Below, piece after piece: positions 29,786 to 40,600 of a stretch of DNA of 64,000 nucleotides. The translations under genes were made by a program, and so were the position numbers. Origin of the DNA: Pseudoips prasinana (Eukaryota > Arthropoda > Insecta > Lepidoptera > Nolidae); assembly GCA_951640165.1 (NCBI GenBank), contig OX621255.1, positions 6,448,001-6,512,000 on the forward strand, in the 5' to 3' direction. Below the pieces are notes generated by a model. It searched no databases. It was not told where the DNA came from and worked only from the letters and a program-made list of their open reading frames with translations. How positions within the stretch are numbered: position 1 is the stretch's first letter; each line of letters starts with the position of its first letter.

Positions 29786-31365
29786 ATAATTATGAATTTC
29801 AAACATATTTTTTTAATACTAACTTTTAAAAAAATCCGTTAAGGAGCTACGACGCTACAGACATACACTCAGATACACACGTTAAACTTACCACACCTAT
29901 CTATTAGTTTCTGTTTTAAAAATTATTGATCGGTAAAACGATTGTAGCACTTACTTATTTTCCAACTATTTTTTAACTCCTGACACAAAACAAGGTGTCA
30001 TAAGTTTAACGGGTATTCTGTGTGCCTGTCTGGGGCATCGCAGGGGGGTCTCTGCCGTTTAAAATGCATTTATTTCATCTGATAGTTAGTTTAATTGGGA
30101 CGGACATTTGATGAAAATTGGTCGTGCCGTTCGAAAGTTGCAGCCCTTAGGTTATTTGTAATTGTTAATCTTAAATTTGCATTACATATTAGATCAGTTG
30201 TATAATGTTAAAAAATTGCAAACATTGTAAATTAAATGGAGCGTATGCAAAACCTGAAAGAGGTTATATCATTTAATAGATATAAAATATATTGTGGGTG
30301 TGTACGTTGTGGGTCGGGTCGTTTCCTTCCCTCTAATTTGGCGAAGGAGGCGATGGCTGGCCCACACGTCATACTCGTGAACGGGTGCTGCTTGCGGTAA
30401 CTGATCGAAATGCTGTTGGGGTACTCATATTTTTTTCGCCTCCGGTAGACTTCGTGTGACTTGTTAATTTTGTAAATGTTCGCGGATGCACCCACCGTTT
30501 TTCGTCTAGCAAGTGGATATTCTAAGTGCTTGAGTGAAATTGAATGGTATTGCTTATTTATTTTATTATGATTCACTGGATGACAACGGTTCTGTGCGTG
30601 CATTAGCCTACATAACAACCAATCACAATGTAAGTAAAATAATAATGACATAAAAAAAAATGATAACTGAAAGCAAACGAAGACGAAAAAAGCGAGTTTC
30701 TTTGTGGCTTTCTTCTCCGGGTCGTCCACCTAGGTAGCTAGAGAAAGCCGCAAGCTAGCTAGGGTAGGTTCCTCAGCGGCGAGGATCGCTTTGGCCCATT
30801 AATGCATTATCGGTAATCTCCTCATTTAGAATTTCGTCTTTTTGCTTTAGTCGTCCATTCTTTTGTTTTAATATGGTAGAACTAAATTTCAAAATAAAAT
30901 ATTAGTAACTTGTTATTTATTTAAGAATTTCAGAATATATATGTGATACAATAAACCGCACGGACGGACTAATTAATATATTTTTTTTTGTAACTTTTAT
31001 ACTATCCTCCATGTTTATGTACTGCATTGTGAGCTTGACAAGTACAAGTGTATGTTAATACCCAAGTGTTGAATAAATTTCATTTCATTTTATGAAATGG
31101 GTTAATAACTTATGAGTTATTACTGTATTTATTTAACTTACCCATCAACCACTTCCTATGCCCAAAAAAAAATAATTACCATAAAATTTAAGTTGCACTA
31201 CTACTATTTTTACACTGTGTGCACACCGAAACGAAAATAATAACAAGAATCTGCACGCGCGTGGCATCAACGAGTGCCGTAGCATCCCTCCCGCCCCGCA
31301 GCAGCGGGGGGCTATGCACGTGCTTCACCCCCTCGCATGAAATTTTTACGTGAACTGGTGGCGCC
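29786..31365. other. 3' half of the TTAA element, no gene recognised
   Basis: A 165-codon minus frame (30232-30729, GTG start, MDDPEKK-like) shows no motif and sits over an AT-rich and a GC-rich half; I do not call it a gene. The last 110 bases are GC-rich ('ccgccccgcagcagcggggg'). Confidence 0.5.
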
Positions 31366-32232
31366 TTAAAATTTTTGGAAGAAGAAAATGTAAAAGAGCA
31401 TAGAGCTTATCTCGAAGTTGAAGTGACTCGTTATAACTGAAAGCACTGGGGTAATTTTCATCTGACGCAATAGAAGAAGAACATGAGAAGAAGTCATCAT
31501 CACTATCATAAGACATAATATAAATATACAAGTTTTCATTTTAATAGCATCCAATACACCTAATTAATATTTATAGGTTAAAGAAACAAAAAATCATGCC
31601 AAGAGCGAGTCGGACTCGCACATGAAGGGTTCCGTAGCAGCAAGTATTTCAGTTGATGAAAGTGAACTTTATGCTTTTGTGATAATAGATAATAAATATC
31701 TTTTATAGATAATAAATCTATAAAAGATATTTGACAGATTGGGGTAGCTGGATGTGCTGGCGTCTGTACATCATATATTTTTTTTAGTTTTATCATTGGA
31801 AGTGTTTCTCGCGCAAACTATTCAGTTTAGACAAAAATGATATTAAGAACTTGAATATGATTTTTAGAGACCTATCCATAGACACCCCATATGTATGGGT
31901 ACGATAAATTTTTTTTTGGAGTTTCAGTTCTATGTATGGCGACCCCCCAAAATTATTGTTCTTTTTCTATTTTTGTGTAAAAATCTTAATGCGGTTTACA
32001 GAATACACCTACTTGCCAAGTTTCAGCAGTACAGCTCTTATAGTTTCGGAAAAAAGTGGCTGTGACATACGGATGGACAGACAGACAGACATGACGAATC
32101 TATAAGGGTTCCGTTTTTTGCCATTTGGCTACGGAACCCTAAAAATATCTATAAATATTGGCATCTCAGTGCACTCACTGAGAAAAAAGAAAGAAAATAA
32201 AAAGCTAACATAATGATCATATAAATAAAGAA
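31366..32232 (+). repeat. Unit B: acidic frame, E1 copy d with nested M1
   Basis: Exact or near-exact copy of 21520-22386, including repeat E1 (31590-32146) with the partial M1 MITE (31658-31769). Confidence 0.85.
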
Positions 32233-33497
32233 CGTACGCCTTGACGAGACATTCTCCGATTGGTGCGAGCTCAGTGCGGGTGTGCCTCAGGGTGGCGTTC
32301 TATCTCCCTTATTATTCTCTATTTTCATTAACTCTGTTACAAAAAATACCTCTTCGAATTTCCATCTCTATGCAGACGATTTGCAACTATATCGGTCGTT
32401 CACCCTTGATGACGCTGATGCAGCCATTGCTGCAATGAACCACGACCTGGGGTTAATTAGTCTTTGGGCTCAGTCTCATGGTTTACTTTTAAATCCTGCG
32501 AAATCCCAGGCCATGGTCATAGGCAGTAGGCATATGCGCAGTGAAGTAAATTCAAATTCTTTTCCACCAGTCTACCTCGATGGTGTCCCAATTATTTATT
32601 CCGACACGGCAAAAAATCTTGGACTTACTTTAGATTGCAATCTCTCGTGGAAAGCCCAAATCGCTGAAGTTAGCAAAAAAGTGCACTTCACATTCCACTC
32701 GCTGAAATGCCTTCAAAACTTTTTACCCTTGAAAACTAAAATCTCTCTTGCCCAGACTCTGATACAACCCATCTTGGATTACGCTGACAGTTGCTACCTA
32801 GACGCTACAGAGGAGCTTCTAAATAAGCTTGAGCGTTTACAAAATCTCTGCATTCGGTTTATATTCGGCCTGAAAAAATTCGACCATGTCTCTAAATTTC
32901 GTAAAGATCTCAAGTGGCTCCCAATTCGTTTTCGCAGGAACACTCGCATATTGTGTCTCCTTTTTAACATCCTTCATAATCCCCAATCCCCTTCCTATCT
33001 GCGAGAGCGCTTCTCCTATAAATCTGCTCCTGGTGCTCTTTGCAGATCGCACATGAAATCCCTTCTTAAATTTCCCCTCCATAAAACCGATTTCTATTCC
33101 TATTCCTTTACTGTTCATGCGGTCAGGCTGTGGAACTCTCTTCCGCCAAATGTTCGGAACTGCAATTCGATTTATTCGTTTAAAAGACAAGTAAAAAATC
33201 ATTATCTATCCATTTCATCCACTTAGAATGTACGTTAGTATTAGTATTTAGTGTATTTTAAATTTAACATTGAGTATAATAGTGGTATATATTCGTATTT
33301 AAGTATTTATGTAAATTATTAGTATGTAAGTTTATTATTGACCTACACACATTTTTGACTATCTTCAATTATTCTTTTCCTTTCGCGGGTCTGCTGGAAG
33401 AAATTTCTTACGAAATAAGCAGATCCTGTGTACTCTTTGTTTCTTTTTGTATATTATTCTATGATTTTTGTGTGTACATGAATGAATAAATAAATAA
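32233..33497 (+). mobile_element. 5'-truncated LINE with open reverse-transcriptase frame
   Basis: Flanked by AATAAAGAA on both sides (32224-32232 and 33498-33506); unit A has one copy of this word and no insert. The frame is open from the first base of the insert ([19 protein letters not shown]) to the stop after 33226: [18 protein letters not shown] (RT motif B), [11 protein letters not shown] (catalytic YADD), then [28 protein letters not shown] and a C-terminus ending [12 protein letters not shown]. Motif A and the endonuclease are missing. 3' UTR ends in AATA repeats. jockey/CR1-type. No stop or shift in over 320 codons indicates a young copy. Confidence 0.92.
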
Positions 33498-33581
33498 AAT
33501 AAAGAAGGCTCAAAAGACATGTTTACACAGGGTATGGTAACTTTATAACTAGATAAACGTGCATTATGACTGACATATATG

Positions 33582-33785
33582 ACGGCGCAGCCGTGGCGCT
33601 ACCAACAGAGCTGCATAGATAAGAGTGATAGGTCGGTGTCACTCTGGTGGAACGTCGAACGGGCGGCCATCTTGACGTCACTATTGCTTGAAGACGTTGT
33701 AGTGGTCGCATATTATCGACGGATCGCCGTAATTGAAAATAAAATCTAACTTAATTAGTGATTTGGTGACGCATTAAACATAGTT
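33582..33785. repeat. Dispersed repeat D1 (unit B)
   Basis: Identical by eye to 22462-22665. Confidence 0.75.
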
Positions 33786-34024
33786 GATTGATTTTGCCGA
33801 ATAATTGATTGCTAAGGAAGTGAAGTCCGCCTATATATTTAAATTAACTGCCTGCATAACCTCACCTAATAAAAAATGATAAATTAGGAAAATAGTGTTC
33901 CAGGCATGTCTCCGTATACCCCAGACGCGCCGTTATATATATTATTCTATGATCAATTTCATTCAAATAGATCTCTTATGCAAAGTTAGTCACCTTACCA
34001 GTCAGTATGTATGACCTGTACTCG

Positions 34025-34405
34025 ATTAATGACGTCACACGCGCCCGCCGCTATAAATATTGATATCGCAACGTTGCAGACTACACAGACCGTTTTGATA
34101 CTGTTATAGCTGGCTGCTACGTCGTGACTTGTAAATCACATTAAAGCGGGGTGGAATTGTGTTCCAGATGGAGGGGTGGCAAGTTTGGATCCACTGGACT
34201 CTCATACGAAACCCAATTTCATCGTTTTGCTTGTTTAAGCGTTCTAATGCACGTCAAAATAAAGTGAAAAGAGACCTAAAAAAACAGGAAGAAATTGAAT
34301 AAACAATTGGCGATTTATCAACTTCATTACAAATCTGAGACATAAAAATGTATCCTAATTATAAATAAATAAATAATAAATGATTATTTTTTATTTCAGG
34401 CCAGA
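34025..34405 (+). promoter_or_regulatory. Promoter-like module, unit B copy
   Basis: Copy of 22905-23285: TGACGTCA at 34030, TATA box at 34052, 44-codon ORF 34168-34302 and splice acceptor at about 34398. I see no differences from unit A in these elements. Confidence 0.4.
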
Positions 34406-34431
34406 CGAGAGTTTTGTAACAAACATCCACA

Positions 34432-34756
34432 TCTATACATATAATAAAATGGTAGGAAAGTCAAAACTGTAGGTACATGAAATATTTTTTAAAAAGGATA
34501 CTTGTGGTGTGATCTACAGGAGACATGGAAGCTAAAACTATAGTTTTTAGATTTTTTGTCTGTGTGTCTGTTTGTCTGCATGTATGTCCGGGATAAACTC
34601 AAAAAGTACTGCATCGATTTACTTCAAATTTTGCATGAATATTACTAAGAGGTTGGGTCAACATATAGGCTAAATATTATCACGCTATCACCTAAGGGGG
34701 AGGAGCTGTGATAATTTATAAAGATTAACGTGGGTAAAACCGCGGGGCACAGCTAG
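34432..34756 (+). mobile_element. Short non-autonomous Helitron H2 (unit B)
   Basis: Same ends as 23312-23645. It has the ordinary order 'tatcacctaagggggagg', which unit A has inverted. Confidence 0.85.
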
Positions 34757-35432
34757 TTATATATAAAAAAGAAAAAAATAATTAGCCCACTTTCATGATC
34801 CGATGTGACAGCTAGCTGGAACGACCGAAAAGAGCTCAGGTACAGGATAGAGGGCTTCGCGTGCTTTCCGAGACACGTACGTACTTGTAATAGCGCCAGT
34901 TTCCATACTCCAGGCAATTTCTTTGTTTCTTAACTAAAATATTTAAACTTATTTTACAGTACATTGCTAGCCACTTTTCTCAATTGCTAATCTAGTCCAT
35001 CCAACGGTTGTCTGAAAGAAATCGCTCTTATGCGATAAGACCGCCAATTGTACATAAATTGAAACTATGTCTATACATCTATATTTTACTCTGTGATGTG
35101 CAATAAAGTGTACCTATCTATCTATATTTCAATACCACTTTTATAGTTGGTACCTCATTATCCGCGGCTAGACACGCTTCCATTAGACCAATAAGACAGT
35201 TAAAATTAGATTATATTTTGCTCGGCTTCATATTATTTAATCATATACCCGAGGCTATTAGAACTAGAACAGCAACAAAAACATTTAAGAAACAAATGCT
35301 ACTATTCTAATAAACATTCTTTTCGAGTAAAACTCTGTTATAATACACACCCAGTCATGATGCGTTCAGTATCCTATAAATATTCCTGACCTGTAATTGT
35401 ATACTTAAGATCGAATTTATGTACAAACTCAC

Positions 35433-36043
35433 TTTTTAGGGTTCCGCAGCCAAATGGCATAAAAACGGAACTCTTATAGATTCGCCATGTCTGTCTGTCT
35501 GTCTGTCTGTCCGTCCGTATGTCACAGCCACTTTTCTCCAAAACTATAAGAGCTGTACTGTTGAAACTTGGTAAGTAGATGTATTCTGTGAACCGCATTA
35601 AGATTTTTACATAAAAATGGAAAAATAATAATAATTTTGGGGCGTCCCCATACATAGAACTGATACTCAAAATGTTTTTTTCATTGTACCCATACATGTG
35701 GGGTGTCTATGGATAGGTCTTCAAAAATGATATTGAGGTTAGTAATATCATTTTTCTCTACACTGAATAGTTTACTCATTTTACCACTTCCAAAGTGGTA
35801 AAATGAGTGTCCCCCCCTGTAACTTCTAAAATAAGAGAATGATAAAACTAAAAAAAATGTATGATGTAGGTACATTACCATGCAAACTAACAACGAGAAT
35901 TGGTTAAAATGATAGCAAGCCAGTAGTTTTTTTATAAGTCATAAATCGTAAACCGCAATTTGCTTTCATTTAATCAACTGAAATACTTGCTGCTACGGAA
36001 CCCTTCATGGGCGAGTCCCACTCGCACTTGGCCGGTTTTTTTT
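35433..36043 (-). mobile_element. Repeat E1 copy e (unit B)
   Basis: Diverged duplicate of 24331-24978, with a shorter GTCT run and a mutated palindrome ('gcgagtcccactcgc'). Confidence 0.8.
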
Positions 36044-36748
36044 GTATTATATAACTTGACTAGCTGTGTCCCGCGTTAAATTTTATAAATTATCACTGCT
36101 CCTCCCCCGTAGGTGATACCGTGATAATATGTAGCCTATAATATGTTGACCCGACCTCTTAATAATATTCATGCAATTGTATATAATTTGAAGTAAATCT
36201 ATGCAGTACTTTTTGAGTTTTGCCCGGACATATATACAGACAAACAGACAAAACTTCTAAAAACTATATTTTTGGCTTCGATATCGATTGTAGACCACGC
36301 CCAAAGTATCTTTTTTTAAAAATATTCAATCTACAGTTTTGACTTTCCTACGATTTTGTTATATGTATAGATATTTTTTTTTTAATTTGGAATGTTATTA
36401 TAATTAATTTATTGACATTGTGTTAATTATTGTATGCCCAAAGGGCTGGATCACTGATCTAAAAATATTGTTCACCAACTGTATTTTATACCTACCTATG
36501 AACCATCTGAATCTGAACTACATTATATAGCATAGCACTTTAAATATGAGGCGTGAATTATCGAAATTATTTGTAGACGTGAACGCGTATCTCAAAAAAA
36601 ATAAAAATCACCATAGTAGAGTATTTTAGTCTGGTTTTGAGTTAATAAATTGGTTTCAGCATTAACTGATTTTGGACTAAATACTAAATACTTATTTGAA
36701 AGAGATCGAGTCGTTTACAGCTGTAATGTTCGGATAGACGGTCAATTT
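36044..36748. mobile_element. Block present only in unit B, with Helitron H3
   Basis: Unit A joins E1 directly to 'aagtgattactattcc'; B has about 705 extra bases. A minus-strand Helitron lies at 36060-36371 (3' end 'gacacagctag', 5' start TCTATACATAT). The rest (36372-36748) is AT-rich with a retroelement-like 3' UTR appearance ('gcccaaagggctggatcact') but no clear ends. Insertion in B or deletion in A cannot be told apart here. Confidence 0.65.
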
Positions 36749-38270
36749 AAGTGATTACTATTCCAAAAATTACTTGACCACCCATTAAAAGTAGCGAACA
36801 AGGTAGTGTTGTCTTGGTCGCTTTATTCAATCATTGCATACAGAAATTTTGACAGCCTCGTTGGTCTAGCGATAGCGTGTTTACCCGCAAAAACCGAGTT
36901 CCTGGGTGTCCGGGACGGGCCAAAAAGTGATTTTGGGACTTTTCTGTAAAAAGAAAAATTACTCAGCATCAGCCCGAAGTCTGTGAGTTGGCGGTATTAT
37001 ACCCCCGTGCCCCGGACAAAGCCGTCTTTCCGGTCCCATCGGATCATGAGAGTGATGGAATAGAAAGTGCTCCTGTGTTTGCGTACACACGTGTGCACTA
37101 TAATATGTCCTGCGCAGATGGCTAATGAGACTGGCCGACTTATGTAATGTCCGATTTATCGGACATTACAGAAGTCTCCAAGAGTACACGATGTTCATTA
37201 ATTCCAATGAATATCTAAAGTTCTGTCACTCTATTTTACTTCACTCTAATACAAAAGCTATTTAATCAAAACAAGGCTATAACAAACCTGAAACTCGCTT
37301 CTCAAACCGGCGCGTAATAACAACGTCAAATGAGACAATACTGCTAACAAAACTATGAATTTTTAATAAACGATCACGAATAATAAAGTCCACAGAAGAA
37401 TCACTCGTCACGTAACAGATTGTGGAACGGAAAGTTTCATGTAAATATTATATCCTAACATACCTAACTATGAGGTGTCAGTAATACTCGATAAATGCTG
37501 CCGTATATAATGTTTATTTCTGTTTGTGTAATAATGGACAAGAAAATCTCCTTGCCGTTCAGGATTTATTCAGTTCTGAAACTATCCTGGCAGAAAAACT
37601 CAAGTTTCGCTTCATCAATGAAATCAAGAAAGAAATTTAATCGAAATCAAACGTTTTATTAGTAATCGGCATAAATAAATCATCCATGAATACTCGTAAT
37701 CTATCGTAATAATACGGCAGACAGATCTTCCAGCAGTAAGGTAGGGGAAGTGCTCATAACCAGATAGATAATTTTAGTCTTAGGCTCTATGACAGGCTAT
37801 ATACAGACTGAAAAATAAACATGTTTTTATCAAAATTCGCGAGACGAGACTGTGATTGCCGTAGCCCGCACTGGTCTTTAAATGATAGACGAGTTTAATA
37901 GTTTTGGTGTGCAATCGTGTCAAAGTGGTTTCATTTCTGTCAGTTAGTTGAAGGTTATAGGCATCAGAAAATAGTCTAGTGAGCGTAAACAATTGTCACA
38001 CAAAGGTAATAAAAAAAATAATGAACAGTGTATGAGACTTAAACTACTCCATCTATTTGTTGTAATAAAGTGTTATCTAACCATGAAACTCAGCAACTTA
38101 TATACAACTCATTTTCAAACTACATTCTATTCAAATATATAGACCATCGCATGCCATCGGCTGACAAATTTTATATGAAAAGTAATAATTTTTATATCGC
38201 ATTGTACAAGTTTCTGAATTTAATTGGTTAGTTGAGATCATTACATGTTTATTTTCACGTTATTATAAAA

Positions 38271-38448
38271 ATACCTGAACTCTTTCCGGTCGTGTCGCTA
38301 GGCGTCCCATCGGATCATGAGAGTAATGGAATAGAAAGTGCCCCTGTGTTTGCGCACACACTTGTGCACTATAATATGTCCTGCGCAATTGGCTAGTCTC
38401 CATTAAGACTGGCCGCCGTGGCCGAAATTCGGTCGGGAGGACATCATC
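38271..38448 (+). mobile_element. Truncated SINE S4 inserted in unit B only
   Basis: Flanked by ATTATAAAA (38262-38270 and 38449-38457), present once in unit A. It contains S4 body 'cccatcggatcatgagagt', 'gcactataatatgtcctgcg' and ends 'ggtcgggaggacatcatc'. A target-primed insertion. Confidence 0.85.
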
Positions 38449-38792
38449 ATTATAAAAGTGAATTCAGTCACAGTGGTTCTTCTGTATTTGTACGCGTTGG
38501 TAGTCGGTGGGTCATTTTGACACGTTTTCATTTTTCCCAGCGTGAAATATTGCCTTTGTTCGGCGCTATCGCGGGATTTAAAGCCTGCGTGTTTGTGTGA
38601 ATATTATATATTTTACGATAGTTGTGTTGGCTTGTCTGTGTCCAATCTGGCGTTGTTTTATTTTTTTTGCAAAAAGTTTGGCAAACGCTGAAACAGTCCT
38701 GATAGCATGAATATGTAGCAACACGGATTTGAATATTTGTCTATCACAACAGTAAAACAATGTTTTTAGGTAATATAGCGATTGAATATCAG

Positions 38793-39083
38793 TTTTTTTT
38801 TATTAAATAGGATGGCAAACGAGCAAGTGGGTCATCTTATGGTAAGTTATCACCGCCGCCCATGGACGCTGGCAACACCAGAGGAGCCGCAATTGCGTTG
38901 CTGGCCTTTAAGAAAAGAATAGGCTCGCTTCTTGAAGGTTGCCATGTCACACCGGATCGGAAATACTTCCGCAGCTAATTGGTTCCACAGAGCGCCCGTG
39001 CGCGGCAAAAACTTTCTTGTGAAACGCACGGTGGTAGATGACCATTCATTCAGGTGATAATGGATGGTGGATGAAATTTCCAC
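38793..39083 (-). mobile_element. LINE L2 3' end, minus strand, 77 codons intact
   Basis: From a T run (38793-38800) upward, the minus strand reads EWSSTTVRFTRKFLPRTG, LWNQLAAEVFPIRCDMATFK and ends SGVASVHGRR before TGA at 38850. This is the familiar C-terminus of an abundant moth LINE of jockey/CR1 type. 5'-truncated within the last 80 codons. Relatives: 45928-46229, 48690-48760, 59576-59750, and variants at 14528 and 56010. Confidence 0.85.
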
Positions 39084-39488
39084 TTTAATTTATTTTCGTG
39101 ATATTTCCATTACGTATTGATTGTGGCTATAGGATCGCACTGTACGGGTGACGCAATTTGTGACGAAAATAATTTGATTTGTAAAGTACTCCCAACCCGG
39201 GGATCAATTTAATCAGTGCGGGCTAGGTCTTTAAAAAAGCCTCAAAATAATTTGTTAGCTTAACTTGATGCTCGTGGCTTTCATTACATCCTAAACCTTT
39301 ACGATCTTGTACGACACGAGATCAGCAAAATTTCCTCCGACGTACGGAATTAAATCTTTGCCACTATTTTCTAATAGACTACAGCATGGGACTCAGCAAA
39401 CAAATAATGTAACCATAAGGTTTTTAAAATTACCCTCGTGTTACAAACGTCTCTTGTGTCTGAGATAAATTATATCTATAATATATTT
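39084..39488. other. Intergenic, nothing recognised
   Basis: No gene or shared repeat seen. Confidence 0.5.
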
Positions 39489-39750
39489 GAAGGTCACCAT
39501 AGCCTAGTTGGTAGTGCTCCTGCCTACGAAGCTGGTGGTCCTGGGTTCGAATCCCGGTAAGTGCAAATATTTGTGTGATGAGCACGAATATTTGTTTCTG
39601 AGTCATGGATGTTTTCTATGTATATATGTATTTATCTATCTATATTAGTATGTATATCGTGGCCTGGTACCCATAGTACAAGCTTTGCTTAGTTTGGGGC
39701 TAGGATGATCTGTGTGACATTGTCCCCAGATATTATTATTATTATTATAT
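39489..39750 (+). mobile_element. tRNA-derived SINE S2 (best copy)
   Basis: A-box region 'tagcctagttggtagtgctc', B box 'gggttcgaatcccgg' at about 39543-39557, body 'gagtcatggatgttttctat' and 'agctttgcttagtttggggc', tail 'attattattatta'. Other copies: 59812-60066 and 18617-18864 (minus). Confidence 0.88.
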
Positions 39751-40600
39751 TTAGAAATGTATACGTAAGTTTATCAGTTGTCTGGTTGAAATAGTAGAGG
39801 CTTTGCATAGTTTGGAAAAAGGAAAAATAGAGAAATGAAAATAAATAAAATGGTCTTGGGAAATTAGGTAGGCTAAATAAATAAATATCTTGGAGAAACT
39901 AACACACTGGTATCTGATCCCAAACTGAGCAAATTCCGTACTATGGCCACCAGATAACTGATAAACATACTTATATATTTAAGTATGTTTATACAATATG
40001 TAACGTAATTAACGCACACCCTCAAACACCCCAATTAGAATATTATGTAGTAATCATAATACATACACTGAATTTTTAATTTAACATGAATTTGTATTGT
40101 TATTAAGTTAATTAGTTTATTTGAATAAAGTTTATTTTTCTTTATTTTGTATTGAATGATGGAATTTGTATGAATACCAATAAAACTGCGGTTTTAAAAG
40201 TCTTATTACTTTGACTTACGGTCCATTTCAATTTGTTTTGACTGTACAGGGTTCATATTACATCTTTGGTCCGGATTTCCCCTTACACGGGCGGTCGGGG
40301 TCTATCCGGGCCCCGATCAATCGGCTGCGACGTCCGGTCGGACGGCCGTCAAGGCTAGCCATGGGTGGGCGTATCTGCAGGTGGCGTCTGGGCTGGCGCC
40401 GTGTGCCGGTCTGCAGACGAAGGCGCGCGCCGTGCTGGACGTTGGGCTGTCCAGTATCGGTTCGCGTTGGAGGTCTCGCAGATTGGCATAATCCCATGGC
40501 TATACCGCCCAATATCCCTGGTGCTTGTAAAGCATCCCCTTTGAGGGCTCGGTGGAGGGTGGGGAATTGGGTTGGTGAACGCTATTTTGACATTTATGGA

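Larger units (their letters stand above)
27882..31365. mobile_element. TTAA-flanked DNA transposon carrying a YqaJ-type gene
   Basis: A 3484-bp block present in unit B and absent from A, where a single TTAA (21520-21523) stands in its place. In B TTAA flanks it on both sides (27878-27881 and 31366-31369). Ends: GGCGACGTCGTAGTT on the left; GGCGCCACCAGTT on the right when read inward on the minus strand, a short imperfect inverted repeat. TTAA targets are used by piggyBac and Kolobok superfamilies. Inside: a GC-richer region (28230-28400), a 186-bp tandem duplication, a broken YqaJ exonuclease gene and a GC-rich patch near 31270-31320. No transposase recognised, so it may be non-autonomous or deleted. 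Confidence 0.8.
26588..38546. repeat. Segmental tandem duplication, unit B with four extra blocks
   Basis: Aligns with unit A in four steps: 26588-27881, 31366-32232, 33498-36043 and 36749-38546. The pieces lacking in A are 27882-31365 (TTAA element), 32233-33497 (LINE), 36044-36748 (Helitron block) and 38271-38448 (SINE). The first three offsets (6358, 9846, 11120) account for the inserts plus their target duplications exactly. Confidence 0.92.

Noticed and set aside
30232..30729. 165-codon minus frame inside the TTAA element
   Set aside because: No motif, GTG start, hydrophobic beginning over AT-rich DNA. Could be part of a lost transposase but nothing supports it.
32837..33202. 121-codon minus frame in the young LINE
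   Set aside because: Antisense to the open reverse-transcriptase C-terminus.
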